From a virus: a stretch of DNA of 64,000 nt. A program made the position numbers and the translations under genes. The stretch covers positions 52,383-116,382 of IMG/VR virus record IMGVR_UViG_3300020447_000001; one strand, given 5' to 3'. Below the pieces are notes generated by a model. It had not been told where the DNA came from. It did no database searches and saw nothing but the letters and a program-made list of their open reading frames with translations. Positions 7,741 to 16,587 of the stretch are shown here, in pieces (the stretch's first letter is position 1; each line of letters begins with the position of its first letter).

Positions 7741-8904
7741 TTTAGCTAGAGCTTCTAGAACCTCTTGAGGAGGTCCTTCATGCGAAGCTGTTTTCCCGAA
7801 AGCCGGGTCTTGTCCAGATTCTGCCAGTAAATGCTCTAGTAGTTCTGCGTCAGGGGTGGGCAGTGTATGTGCAATTTCAGCCATTTTTTCTGAATCAATC
7901 TCTAATCCGGTACAAACTTCATTAGCAAAATCAGAGCCAAACAAAGACTCTACATCGTCTTTAGCTAACTTGGCTAGTTGATTTTTATTATAGACACTAC
8001 CGGTTTGAAGAGTGCACAACTCTGCCTGCTCTGATGCAGCTTTAGTAAAAGTAACTTTGAAGATAACGTCTTCAGGGCGTTGGATATTATCTGTGTACTT
8101 GCCTTTGATATGCAACGCACTATCGATAATATCGATTGTCTCCGCTAGCTTAACGAGCTCTGTTGGTTGTAAAGCAATACGTGCGTGATTTTTTACTGCT
8201 GAAGCTAGCTTAAGAATTTCTTCTTTATACGTAGCTTTTGTAGCTAAATTAGCACGTTGTTTAATCATAGAAATAACTTCGTCAGGATCGGGAATACCGT
8301 GTCCTGCTTGTTTTTCTGTATGCTCGCCCAATTGCTCCCCTAAGTTAGTACCAGTATTACCGGCCTTTTCCAGGATCTTTTTGGCAATAACATTCCGGTC
8401 TGAAAACGGTAACCGGTCTTGGTACTTATGCAGCCACTCAGCGGCTGCCTTAATGTTCATAGAGGAATTAAGCGGAAGATATCTTTCTTTACCTCCCCGA
8501 TCGTCTACCCACACGTAAGCGTAGGAAGAATCGGGAAGTTCTTGTGAAATCAGGTCGTTTGCTTGTTTAACTAAAGCGTCGTAAGCGGGACGAATTCGCC
8601 AGTAATTAACGTAATTTTCTAGCCTAGATTCAATACGTTGCCGGTCTTTGGGGTGATATTCGGCCTTCTTTTCGTGGAAATACATTCCTGAAACCCATGT
8701 AGCAGCAGCGGTATGGCACGCAAACTTTTGACGTACAGGATCTGCGTACGAATTAATAGCAATACCATCAGGATTCATAGTAAAATCTAAGTTGGCCTGC
8801 TTTACGAAGGCAGGAATCTCGTACAATTTAACCATACGAGCCAGTTCTTCGCGATTTGTATCGCTAGCTGCATCAATAATTAAAGCATTTGCTGAAGGCA
8901 TCAT
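7729..8904 (-). CDS. Unknown 391-residue protein, minus strand
   Basis: A long, mostly helical protein with many Ala, Lys and Glu residues and no catalytic motif that I recognise. It is one of only three minus-strand genes in the window; the others are the terminase and a DUF6165-like protein. Its start codon overlaps that of the divergent gene (CATG at 8902-8905), and GGAG lies upstream on its strand. Being beside the terminase and on the same strand, it could be a structural or late protein, which is inference only. Confidence 0.65.
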   Translation of the reverse strand: MMPSANALIIDAASDTNREELARMVKLYEIPAFVKQANLDFTMNPDGIAINSYADPVRQKFACHTAAATWVSGMYFHEKKAEYHPKDRQRIESRLENYVNYWRIRPAYDALVKQANDLISQELPDSSYAYVWVDDRGGKERYLPLNSSMNIKAAAEWLHKYQDRLPFSDRNVIAKKILEKAGNTGTNLGEQLGEHTEKQAGHGIPDPDEVISMIKQRANLATKATYKEEILKLASAVKNHARIALQPTELVKLAETIDIIDSALHIKGKYTDNIQRPEDVIFKVTFTKAASEQAELCTLQTGSVYNKNQLAKLAKDDVESLFGSDFANEVCTGLEIDSEKMAEIAHTLPTPDAELLEHLLAESGQDPAFGKTASHEGPPQEVLEALAKLYD

Positions 8905-11158
8905 GAGTCTCCATCAGTTAACGTGGCCGGTGATTGCCCCTTCATTGGGGTTGCCACAAACAAATCCGGTATTTCCAGTACAGACGTTGTGCCCTCTGTG
9001 TGAGGGAGCATTGTCCATATATAAGGATAACAAAAGTGGCGAAGAATGGGCATACTGTTTGGATTGCCAGTGGTCTTCCTCCGCGCTGCAATTAGCTGCA
9101 CATCTTTGGAACGTCCCTCTTTCAGTAGCAGTCGAACGTCTCGCAGAGTTACATAATACTAGCGTAACTGAGAGCGAGATTCAAACCTATATCAAACGAT
9201 GTGTCTTAACCCACGAAAAAGCAAATAAGCTGTGGAATAAGGCACAAAATAATATAAGTCGTCCTAGCCCAGGGTTGTCTAAATTGAGAACGCACTTTGG
9301 GCTGAACATTGGTCAGCTGAGCATCTCTCGTATTGTAGACGGGCCTGCCCGCTTGTTTGGCATTATACACGTCGCCGATGTAAAACGTTTATGGGTATAC
9401 GGGGGGAAGAATCGAGCCTATCGAAAGGCAGAGTTTTTCAAAGGCAAAGGGTGGGAAGATGTGCTGGTAATTCCGTACTTTAAGGCTCCCGGAAACGTGG
9501 CCAGTATTTTATTTGTAGGTAGAGAAGGCAAAGAAACCAGCGATCAAATTTTTCAGACTTACGCTAGGCGAGGAAGAAGTAGTAACTCAAGTAATGCGTC
9601 TTCTGGTTTTGCGGGACTGCATTCAGTTATTGATTATGATTGTGGTCACGTCATATTAACGAGCGACGTGTTAGCTAATTTCCGTATACAGACACGACAT
9701 TTTTTAACTAGTGTAACTCCATTACCATTGGTTTCTTGGTACGACGATCCTGGTGGCGTTTATGCGTCTAACTGGGGTCTTTTTAGCGGTAAACGTTTAG
9801 TGTTCTGGGAGTGGGAACCAAAAGCTAGTGTGTTGTATCAGTGCATGACAACAAACGCAGATTTGGTTATCAACGTTGGCCCTAAGAAATATGACGTACG
9901 AAACATTAGTCATTGGGTGCGGAATCAAAAATCTATGTTGGACATAGAGCGACAAGTTGTACGAGAGGCGAAACCATGGAAAAAAGCATTACGAAACTGG
10001 ATTCGAACTAGAGACGCAACGGAAGGACGAATTTCAACTTTATTGTTAGAATGTAACAATCTAAGCTCCAAGCTTGCGGAAGAAGTCCGCTCTGCAATTG
10101 GGTGGGAACGTACACAAGCTAAACATTACACACGTTCTGTTACGATAAATAGCAATACATATACTGATCGTGGTGGAGTGTGGTATCAAAACAGTACGGA
10201 AAAACCGTTATTTGACGGTAACATTCGTGTAGACCGTGTGATCGTTCGAGACGGTTGTTTACCGGAGTATGTGGGAGAAATATTTATACAGGATTCCGCA
10301 ATGCCGTTTCGTGTGAAAGGGCGTACACGAGCTAAGCTAAATAAAGCTATCTGGGATGTTATTGAATCCTCCGGCTATTTTTCAGAAAGAAAAGCCCCTT
10401 GTGGTGTGGGGCTTATTCAATTGGCGTTGGCTTTTTATAAGCCTGACATCTGGAAAGGCAAAGACATACTTGGGTGGGACGGAACTGGCTTTCAGTTACA
10501 AAACTGTAAAATTGTTCGTGGCAAATACGAGAAGACTCCGCCAGAGTTATTTTCACATCAATTTGAGGGTCCAGCCGGTAGTTCCTACAGATGGCGTGCT
10601 GAAGTAGTAAGTTCATTACTTCAAGCTACGTCCCTAGAGTCAACATGGGCGTGGTCTATAGTGTTCGGGTGTATCAACCAGATTTTGTCCCCTGTGGCTC
10701 AACATCCTGTGTCAAAACTCGTGTTTGAGTACGATGAATATCATAATACAGCTTTTACACGTATCTTGCGTTTGTTGGGTGTTCCAACTACCACAGAATT
10801 TTGGAAGCACAATTGGCCTGCTATATCAATAGAAAAGCCGACCCGACACCAAAAATTTAAAGCTGTTACTGTATCGTCACAAGACGAGATAATAAAAGGC
10901 AGAGGTATCTATCTAATTAAAGCGCCTTCTGCCCACGAATTGCGACCTGTAAATATTCCTACAGCGTTTAGAACTGTGATTCCAAACTTTTTAGCGTGGT
11001 TTACGCTACAGGACTTTGCTACTTGCTTTAACGAGCAAAGTTCGTGGGAAAAGCAGACGTTGAGTCTTGTGCAGAAATGGGCCACAGAGAGAGAAATTAA
11101 AAAGCTATTTCCTGTGTTTCAAGCGGCAATACAACTCACTCGTCCTCCCAATCATTAA
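8903..11158 (+). CDS. Zinc-finger protein of unknown function (primase-like N-terminus)
   Basis: A 751-residue protein. The ATG at 8903 is chosen because GAAGG precedes it and the sequence before it reads as a non-coding shadow of the minus-strand gene. Residues 21-60 contain CPLCEGALSIYK...YCLDC, a four-cysteine zinc ribbon like that of DnaG/CHC2 primases. The rest has no clear Toprim, P-loop or other motif. A replication or transcription role is possible. The end overlaps the terminase end by 23 bases. Codon use and length argue for a real gene. Confidence 0.65.
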   Translation: MSLHQLTWPVIAPSLGLPQTNPVFPVQTLCPLCEGALSIYKDNKSGEEWAYCLDCQWSSSALQLAAHLWNVPLSVAVERLAELHNTSVTESEIQTYIKRCVLTHEKANKLWNKAQNNISRPSPGLSKLRTHFGLNIGQLSISRIVDGPARLFGIIHVADVKRLWVYGGKNRAYRKAEFFKGKGWEDVLVIPYFKAPGNVASILFVGREGKETSDQIFQTYARRGRSSNSSNASSGFAGLHSVIDYDCGHVILTSDVLANFRIQTRHFLTSVTPLPLVSWYDDPGGVYASNWGLFSGKRLVFWEWEPKASVLYQCMTTNADLVINVGPKKYDVRNISHWVRNQKSMLDIERQVVREAKPWKKALRNWIRTRDATEGRISTLLLECNNLSSKLAEEVRSAIGWERTQAKHYTRSVTINSNTYTDRGGVWYQNSTEKPLFDGNIRVDRVIVRDGCLPEYVGEIFIQDSAMPFRVKGRTRAKLNKAIWDVIESSGYFSERKAPCGVGLIQLALAFYKPDIWKGKDILGWDGTGFQLQNCKIVRGKYEKTPPELFSHQFEGPAGSSYRWRAEVVSSLLQATSLESTWAWSIVFGCINQILSPVAQHPVSKLVFEYDEYHNTAFTRILRLLGVPTTTEFWKHNWPAISIEKPTRHQKFKAVTVSSQDEIIKGRGIYLIKAPSAHELRPVNIPTAFRTVIPNFLAWFTLQDFATCFNEQSSWEKQTLSLVQKWATEREIKKLFPVFQAAIQLTRPPNH

Positions 11159-13097
11159 CAGTTATTGGTTGGACTGCCTGCTTTACTTCATCTCCCATTG
11201 ATACATTTTCATACTCAGCCAGATTAGGCCATTGTCCTGACATGTGGCAAAGCATCATAGTACCCATATTGACTGCCTGTGCAAAATCATCAGGACCAGC
11301 TGGGTCTCTAAGAATTTGATACCGATCTCTGCCAAATCCTGTTTCTGACTTATCTTCAATGAGATAAAGAAAATCATGTAGCAATCCAGGCTCACCAGAA
11401 CTTATATAATCGTAAGTAAAGAACCTGAGAACACCAGATTTAATAAATTGACAGGTGTAACTAAGACTTCGAGCTTTCTCCATATTAAAGTGTTCACGAG
11501 GATGGAGCGAGGTTGCAGGCTTAAACTGAAGAACATTGCCTTTTGCAGGTCCCGTATATGCAATCGGTATGATATTAGCCAGCGGCAACCCTGCGTGATT
11601 CATCACGGTTTCTCGAATCGAACCGGCTCCTGTGTAATCGTGAACGAGATGACTGCACTGGAAGTGGTTCATAACCCCTAAAATCATTCGAGCTTCTCTT
11701 ACATGATCGTGGGGGTGCAGGCTGCGATATCCGTACAAAACATCAATTTTCCCCTCTGGTCCCATCCCTAGTACCGCAATAGCGGTATAAGACTGATACT
11801 CCATAACTGATTTACCGCCTTTTACGCCCCCTCCGCCCCAGTCTACAGAAACAACCTTATAGCTGTATTCATTTATGTGCGCCTTAGCTTCGTCTATGTC
11901 TCGTTTCCACGGAAGACAAGCCGCTTTTCTAATATCGGTTACGCTGACAAGTTTGCTACCAGAATCGTATGATTCCCCACAAACTTCGTTCATAAATACA
12001 TTAATAGGTGTATTGCCTTTACCCTGTTGTTTGCCTACCAGTATTTCCCATTTTTCAGGGTCGGCATAATGCATTGGCATAATGATTTGTGGTACGTGAT
12101 AACCTGCGGAGGTCCAGCGTCTGTCTTTTATACGATGTACCCAACGACCTGTTCCTCCTTGGTAAGCAGGGCGTGGGTTGACTGGCTTTCTGCATTTTGC
12201 ACATACAACACCCGGACATTTTTCTGAGATGTCTGCGTGGTAAGGGCCAATCATAGCTACGAGATCGTACTCTAATGCTGGGATGTTCCAGTGGGCACAA
12301 TGTGGACATTTAATCATCCACTCAGCCATAGAGGAATCTTGCCATAAAACTTGTATCGTGTTGTCATTTGTCTTGGGCGTTCCAGCATATTGAATCAGTC
12401 CCCACTCTTGAGAAGCAGATATTGTTTCATGAATCACAGGCAAAAAAGATATGTCCATATCCTGAACTTCATCAATTACATTTTTGTCCGCTGAGATGCC
12501 GCGAGTACGTTCGGCATCTTGGTAGGCAAAACTAAAAAGCATTTGAGATCTATTTTTAAACGAACGCTGTAAAACTGAATTAATAGTACTAGTACCCATG
12601 AAAAGATCGACTACGGGAGATGTTTCGATAAATGGGCGAACGTAGTTCTGACTAAAACGACGAATCATTTCAAAAAGAGGAGTAATATACAATGTGCTGA
12701 AATAAGGAATACAATTGCTGAACAAAACACCTTGCGCAGCTAAAGACGTAGATTTAGAAACTTGTCGCCCTGTTTTTAACAGCGTTCGACGGGGCATTCG
12801 TGTACGAAAAAACGGAGCAAATGGAAAATGATCGTGAAGATGATAAGGCTTTCCACGAATTTCAAGCAGTAAAGGTAATAGCGGTTTCAGGGTAAGATAT
12901 CCGCTCTTATTTAGAACGTGGGAAGCGGTTTTTAATCGTTTCGTAATTTGGTCGTCTCCAACAGACCACCTGACACCTTCCCCTAGGGAAGATCGTAGTA
13001 GGTTTTCAAAGTCAACTCCTTGGTCAGCCTCGACTTGGTCTAACGTTTCCTCGGATTTTTCGAGGGCAGTTAATGTTGGGTTTGTTTGAGTATTCAT
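11136..13097 (-). CDS. terL: Terminase large subunit (GpA-like)
   Basis: A 653-residue DNA-packaging motor ATPase/nuclease. A Walker A-like LLKTGRQVSKST lies near residue 107, a Walker B-type VIDEVQDM near 205, a zinc-ribbon pair CPHC...CAKC around 268 and 301, and nuclease-type acidic motifs VSVDWGGGG near 405 and HDYTGAG near 480. The cysteine pair and general order match the phage lambda gpA family. It is encoded on the minus strand while the portal is on the plus strand far downstream. No clear Shine-Dalgarno sequence precedes the ATG on its strand. Confidence 0.85.
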   Translation of the reverse strand: MNTQTNPTLTALEKSEETLDQVEADQGVDFENLLRSSLGEGVRWSVGDDQITKRLKTASHVLNKSGYLTLKPLLPLLLEIRGKPYHLHDHFPFAPFFRTRMPRRTLLKTGRQVSKSTSLAAQGVLFSNCIPYFSTLYITPLFEMIRRFSQNYVRPFIETSPVVDLFMGTSTINSVLQRSFKNRSQMLFSFAYQDAERTRGISADKNVIDEVQDMDISFLPVIHETISASQEWGLIQYAGTPKTNDNTIQVLWQDSSMAEWMIKCPHCAHWNIPALEYDLVAMIGPYHADISEKCPGVVCAKCRKPVNPRPAYQGGTGRWVHRIKDRRWTSAGYHVPQIIMPMHYADPEKWEILVGKQQGKGNTPINVFMNEVCGESYDSGSKLVSVTDIRKAACLPWKRDIDEAKAHINEYSYKVVSVDWGGGGVKGGKSVMEYQSYTAIAVLGMGPEGKIDVLYGYRSLHPHDHVREARMILGVMNHFQCSHLVHDYTGAGSIRETVMNHAGLPLANIIPIAYTGPAKGNVLQFKPATSLHPREHFNMEKARSLSYTCQFIKSGVLRFFTYDYISSGEPGLLHDFLYLIEDKSETGFGRDRYQILRDPAGPDDFAQAVNMGTMMLCHMSGQWPNLAEYENVSMGDEVKQAVQPITVNDWEDE

Positions 13098-13149
13098 AGA
13101 AGGGAGGTATTTTGACTACAATGTGAGATTGCGGGTAAACTTTAATTGT

Positions 13150-13184
13150 ATGGCATGTATCGTAATACACGCTATAATTTTTTC
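13150..13184 (+). promoter_or_regulatory. Candidate promoter before small genes
   Basis: A perfect TATAAT lies at 13173-13178. No good -35 box is at standard spacing; TTGTAT lies about 20 bp upstream, so the match rests on the -10 box. Downstream lies TCACTATAGACAGGAG, where CACTATAG resembles the core of T7-class promoters but spacing from the TAAT element is off by one. It would serve the gene at 13209. Confidence 0.4.
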
Positions 13185-13208
13185 ACTATAGACAGGAGTA
13201 TTTTCACT

Positions 13209-13421
13209 ATGCCAAGTCGTAACCCGTGGGGGTATCAAAAGAGAAAGCGGCTCAGACATACAAATTTGTTTGGTGAAGTTCCAGGGTTTGATACTGGCGA
13301 GTTTTTGGTGCGTAAGTATCCGTTGGGATTGACTATTGACAAGTTAATGGCGTCTGAGGGGCAAGGAGACGCTCCAAATAGAGCCGCAATGGTTCAGTGG
13401 CGTACTCCTGAGGGAACGTAA
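13209..13421 (+). CDS. Small basic protein
   Basis: A 70-residue protein starting MPSRNPWGYQKRKRLRHT. The ATG at 13209 is preferred because CAGGAG lies just upstream. The N-terminus is strongly basic and the C-terminus ends in WRTPEGT. It could bind nucleic acid, but no motif allows a call. Confidence 0.5.
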   Translation: MPSRNPWGYQKRKRLRHTNLFGEVPGFDTGEFLVRKYPLGLTIDKLMASEGQGDAPNRAAMVQWRTPEGT

Positions 13422-13429
13422 AATGCTTT

Positions 13430-13585
13430 ATGGGGAAATCTACTGGGGTACTAGTCGCAGGGGCAACTTTGTTTTTAGCTTTGGGTGCCGCTTGTGCGTT
13501 CATAGTAAGCGGTGAATGGATGATACCCGCTTGTGGTATTGGCGGTTGGCTTATAGGAATAATGCTGATTCGTTCTCTAGGATAG
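13430..13585 (+). CDS. Small two-pass membrane protein
   Basis: A 51-residue ORF, MGKSTGVLVAGATLFLALG..., with two hydrophobic segments (about residues 6-25 and 32-48) and a short polar loop (SGEW). A competing 31-residue ORF at 13423 in another frame lacks protein-like composition. The ribosome site is weak (GGGAACG). Size and topology resemble small holin-like or spanin-like proteins, but there is no lysis gene nearby to support this. Confidence 0.45.
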   Translation: MGKSTGVLVAGATLFLALGAACAFIVSGEWMIPACGIGGWLIGIMLIRSLG

Positions 13586-13591
13586 ATAATT

Positions 13592-13954
13592 ATGTTATTT
13601 GACGTGTTTATTGCGGCTCTAGCCACATGGCAAATTATTGAAATTTGGCATCACAGTTTACTGTTTGCTGGAGCCAGAGCACGTGTGGAACTCTGGGAGA
13701 ACAAGCTAGGGGAATTATTAGTATGTCCCTTTTGCTTGTCTCCCTGGGTAGCCGCTTTGTCTGTAATAGTACTACTTGTTCCAGCGTGGTTACAATTATC
13801 TGGGTGGTACATACTAACCACACATATAGTATGGTATGCTTTTGCAGTTTCTCGGTTAGCTAATATATGCAACGACATAACACGCAAGATGTCGCGAACG
13901 CCGAAACCGTTCGACGGCATTTTAGATTCTTTTGACACTGACGTGAAGGAGTAA
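13592..13954 (+). CDS. DUF1360-like membrane protein
   Basis: A 120-residue protein with a hydrophobic N-terminal segment, a central CPFCLSPWVAAL motif (about 47-58) and two further hydrophobic stretches. The Cys-x2-Cys...Pro-Trp arrangement inside a small membrane protein matches DUF1360 proteins, found in bacteria and phages with unknown role. It lies in a string of small genes with the same orientation. Confidence 0.6.
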   Translation: MLFDVFIAALATWQIIEIWHHSLLFAGARARVELWENKLGELLVCPFCLSPWVAALSVIVLLVPAWLQLSGWYILTTHIVWYAFAVSRLANICNDITRKMSRTPKPFDGILDSFDTDVKE

Positions 13955-13956
13955 AC

Positions 13957-14391
13957 GTGGCCGATACCGATACACCATCAGTTGAACTAGCTTCTAATGC
14001 TAAGCAACCTGGAGTTATGTTTGATAGTCAACTTGTTGAACTATTTCACCCGACAATCGACAAAGCCTTCATGGAGCATTCAGATGTTCTTCGCTCTGTG
14101 CTAGTGTCTTTTGATTATTACGGGTCGTTAAATGACGCGCCTGACTTGAATAAAGCTATATGGCTTGGACCGCAGGGCGCACAACAAGAACCGGCAGGTA
14201 TTATAGGGTCTATAGGCGCTACACTCCAGGCGGTAGCTCATATGATTGATCGGGCATTTCTACTAAGAAACGCAATTCGCGAAGACCTAGAAGAAACTAT
14301 ACAAGCCCTCCACGAAAGGAAAGCAGAACTTGAGCAAGTCAAAAAAGAACTTGAAGAACGAGGAGGAGTCTCTGGAGGAGCTTCTGAGTAG
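13957..14391 (+). CDS. Unknown protein with C-terminal coiled coil
   Basis: A 144-residue protein with a GTG start preceded by GAAGGAG. The N-terminal half is soluble and mixed; residues 105-138 form a heptad-like coiled coil with Glu, Leu and Lys (LEETIQALHERKAELEQVKK). Function unknown. The RNase H-like gene begins within its last codons. Confidence 0.55.
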   Translation: MADTDTPSVELASNAKQPGVMFDSQLVELFHPTIDKAFMEHSDVLRSVLVSFDYYGSLNDAPDLNKAIWLGPQGAQQEPAGIIGSIGATLQAVAHMIDRAFLLRNAIREDLEETIQALHERKAELEQVKKELEERGGVSGGASE

Positions 14392-14911
14392 GTTAAATAT
14401 TCAACCGGATGAATGGGATCTTTTAATAATAGGAGACGGTTCTGGCTCTAATTGGACTCGTGAAAGTGGGTGGGCCTCTGTTTCAATTGAACGTGCTACG
14501 TTAGAAAGGCGTGTATGGCTAGGGGCCATGAACCGAGGAACGGTTAATTTTGCGGAGATGATGGCTTATCTACAGCCCCTTAATTGGTATGCTTCTGCTG
14601 AGCTTACTAAACGTAAAAAATCTGGTAACGTCCGTTTCAGAAAAGTTCACATTGTTACCGACTCAAAATACTGCAAGGAACAGGGCAGTAGAAAATTATT
14701 TACTTCTAAGAAAAATTCTGTGCTGTGGAAAATATTCGATGGCTTTCAAAGACACGGTATTTTGCTGCATTGGCACTGGATACCGCGAGACACAGTTAGT
14801 TTGAATGTATACGCGGATAAAGTGAGTAAAGCTGCACGTAAATCCTTAGCGGGGGTTCAAACAAACTTAAACCCAGGTAATTTGACAGGTCCCTACCAAT
14901 TTAACCCCTAG
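14330..14911 (+). CDS. RNase HI-like protein
   Basis: A 193-residue protein with the RNase H acidic residues in order: DLLIIGDGSGSNW (Asp near residue 36), FAEMMAYL (Glu near 70), IVTDSKYCKEQ (Asp near 110) and a C-terminal YADKVSKAA (Asp near 160). The HWHWIP segment fits the strand before the last Asp. It would cut RNA in RNA-DNA hybrids during replication or remove R-loops. The start is uncertain: the annotated TTG overlaps the upstream gene by 62 bases; a nearby TTG at 14351 or CTG starts behind GGAGGAG are alternatives. Confidence 0.7.
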   Translation: MSKSKKNLKNEEESLEELLSRLNIQPDEWDLLIIGDGSGSNWTRESGWASVSIERATLERRVWLGAMNRGTVNFAEMMAYLQPLNWYASAELTKRKKSGNVRFRKVHIVTDSKYCKEQGSRKLFTSKKNSVLWKIFDGFQRHGILLHWHWIPRDTVSLNVYADKVSKAARKSLAGVQTNLNPGNLTGPYQFNP

Positions 14912-15146
14912 TAACATTATTTAATACGCAGAGTCTGTGGCAAATAAAAGTATAAGGTTATTCCTGTTACACACGGAACGTGCTATAAATTAGCAACGTG
15001 GTACGAAGGACCGCATTTTCGCTAAATAATATAACTGAGGAGGCTTGACATGAAATTTTAACCAGTAAATATAGAGGCATAACGGAGTGGAGTTTTAACA
15101 CGGACGGTGGGTTAGTTATCGTAGTTCAGCTACTAAGGACTTTTTA
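14912..15146 (+). promoter_or_regulatory. Intergenic region with candidate promoters
   Basis: No gene is seen in these 235 bases. TATAAA at 14984-14989 is preceded by TGC (extended -10). TTGACA at 15045-15050 is followed 17 bases later by AATATA (or TATAGA at 19), so it is a weak sigma70-type candidate. A four-codon ORF (ATG AAA TTT TAA at 15050) sits behind GAGGAGG. It is unclear whether this is a leader peptide or chance. Confidence 0.4.
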
Positions 15147-15554
15147 ATGGTAAACACAAGTATTTCAACACTAACGAAGGCAGAAGACGTATCGAAGGGC
15201 AACAAAGCTACTAAGGTTGTTCAATTGCGTATGGATAACCCGACTATGACTAATGTCAACGTAGCTAAAACAGTTGGTTGTTCTCAAACTTACTCAAGCA
15301 AGATCTGGAGTGATTACATGAAAGCAAAAGGCAACGCAACGAAGACACAGAGTAAAACAAAGAGTGCGGCCCCAGCTAAGGCAAAGAAAAGAATTACAGC
15401 GGCTAGGAAAGCCACAACGACGGCTCCTTCGGCAACTACGCACAGTGCAGAGCAAATTCTAACTGCATATGATGACATGAAGTGTCTTGTTAATCGTGTT
15501 GGCCCATGTGCTGCAACACATCTTCTAAAGAGAGCTGAGAAGGAATTGAGCTAA
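15147..15554 (+). CDS. HTH-like DNA-binding protein
   Basis: A 135-residue protein behind AAGGA. Residues 20-50 resemble a helix-turn-helix (NPTMTNVNVAKTVGCSQTYS), then comes a Lys/Ala/Thr-rich linker (KAKKRITAARKATTTAPSA) and a helical C-terminus. The linker resembles those of histone-like or nucleoid proteins. It is followed by a terminator, so it forms its own short transcript from the promoter region upstream. A regulator or nucleoid-type protein is inferred. Confidence 0.6.
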   Translation: MVNTSISTLTKAEDVSKGNKATKVVQLRMDNPTMTNVNVAKTVGCSQTYSSKIWSDYMKAKGNATKTQSKTKSAAPAKAKKRITAARKATTTAPSATTHSAEQILTAYDDMKCLVNRVGPCAATHLLKRAEKELS

Positions 15555-15576
15555 CGGTAATTAATGTATTGCGTTC

Positions 15577-15620
15577 ATTCTCGTCGTCCTCGTCATTGAA
15601 CGTGGGCGGCGAGAATTTTT
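15577..15620 (+). terminator. Intrinsic terminator
   Basis: A stem of nine pairs (ATTCTCGTC with GGCGAGAAT, one G-U) encloses a 22-base loop and is followed by TTTTT. It ends the preceding gene's transcript. Confidence 0.65.
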
Positions 15621-15637
15621 AATTGGTGGTGTCAGCA

Positions 15638-16174
15638 ATGAAACTAGGCGGCTTAGAAATACTCAAACGAGTGCGGGACGGTTCAATAGTTATTGATCCG
15701 TTTGACGAATCTCAGCTTAACCCTAATTCCTACGACCTAAGACTAGCGGATACGTTAGTGACTTATGCCCACGATGACATGCCGCTGGACATGGCAAAAG
15801 AACACGACAGTTTTCAAGTTAAGATACCCACGGAGGGTGCCCTGCTACGCCCCGGAGAAATATACCTAGGATCAACTGTAGAGTACACAGAGACAGCGGA
15901 TTTGATTCCAGGCATCGAAGGGCGTAGTAGTGTAGGACGGCTAGGAATCAACATTCACGCAACAGCAGGTTTCGGAGATGTTGGCTTTAAAGGAACATGG
16001 ACGTTAGAATTAAGCGTCGTACGACCGGTTAGAATCTACGCTGGCGTACGTATTTGCCAGATCTATTACGAGCCTCTTATGGGTGATTTTACGCCTTACG
16101 AATCAGACAAGTATCAAGGGCAAACATTACCTAGACCTAGCGGCCTATGGAAAGAAGCAGAGGAGTGGACCTGA
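15638..16174 (+). CDS. dcd: dCTP deaminase (Dcd family)
   Basis: A 178-residue enzyme that converts dCTP to dUTP (or directly to dUMP in bifunctional members), feeding dTMP synthesis. Motifs: QLNPNSYDLRL near residue 26, GRSSVGRLGI near 95, HATAGFGDVGFKG near 107 and TLELS near 122, where the Glu is the catalytic base of the family. An in-frame TTG at 15623 is possible, but the ATG at 15638 fits family length. It pairs logically with the thymidylate kinase and the UDG-like polymerase domain. Confidence 0.85.
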   Translation: MKLGGLEILKRVRDGSIVIDPFDESQLNPNSYDLRLADTLVTYAHDDMPLDMAKEHDSFQVKIPTEGALLRPGEIYLGSTVEYTETADLIPGIEGRSSVGRLGINIHATAGFGDVGFKGTWTLELSVVRPVRIYAGVRICQIYYEPLMGDFTPYESDKYQGQTLPRPSGLWKEAEEWT

Positions 16175-16175
16175 C

Positions 16176-16517
16176 ATGCACGAATATTTCTGCACCCTCG
16201 ACCAGAGCAAGTACGAAATGGGAGCCGTAGACGGAGACACAGTAGATGTCATGGTCGACCTAGGGTTTCATACCTTCCAGAAGCTACGTATACGACTTCT
16301 ATTGGTAGATACCCCAGAAAGAGGCGAAGAAGATTTCCATGAAGCTACACAGGTATTTCGTGACCTTCTGAAGCAAGCGACCGAGGGCGACCCTCGATTG
16401 TACCTACGGACACAGAAACGAGGGAAGTACGGTAGATGGCTAGGTGAGTTTATTAGTTTGGATCGCACCTTAAATATTAACGAGGTGTTAGAAGAACGAT
16501 GGCCATATGTTAAATAG
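16176..16517 (+). CDS. Staphylococcal-nuclease-like protein
   Basis: A 113-residue protein whose ATG lies one base after the dcd stop. Motifs of the SNase (thermonuclease) fold: VDGDTVDVMVD, RIRLLLVDTPERGEE (Arg, Asp and Glu of the calcium-dependent active site) and KRGKYGRWLGEF with the second Arg. It probably hydrolyses DNA or RNA. No signal peptide is seen, so it acts in the cell, perhaps on host DNA. The stop lies within a palindrome shared by other intergenic gaps. Confidence 0.8.
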   Translation: MHEYFCTLDQSKYEMGAVDGDTVDVMVDLGFHTFQKLRIRLLLVDTPERGEEDFHEATQVFRDLLKQATEGDPRLYLRTQKRGKYGRWLGEFISLDRTLNINEVLEERWPYVK

Positions 16518-16527
16518 TACTATTTAA
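16510..16527. repeat. Recurrent intergenic palindrome (perfect copy)
   Basis: TTAAATAGTACTATTTAA is a perfect 18-base palindrome that includes the upstream stop. Close variants occur at 21651, 22476, 29480 and 47897, each between a stop and a ribosome site. Confidence 0.7.
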
Positions 16528-16546
16528 ACCACGTTAGTTAGAAGTA

Positions 16547-16574
16547 AATACCCTGCTTATTGCGGGGTATTTTT
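16547..16574 (+). terminator. Intrinsic terminator
   Basis: AATACCCTGC pairs with GCGGGGTATT (10 bp, one G-U) around TTATT, followed by TTTTTA. Confidence 0.8.
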
Positions 16575-16587
16575 ATAGGAGGATTAA

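Noticed and set aside
13183-13200. T7-like promoter TCACTATAGACAGGAG
   Set aside because: Only the CACTATAG core matches, the upstream part differs and spacing is off by one. No T7-type RNA polymerase gene is in the window and the same core occurs by chance in coding DNA.
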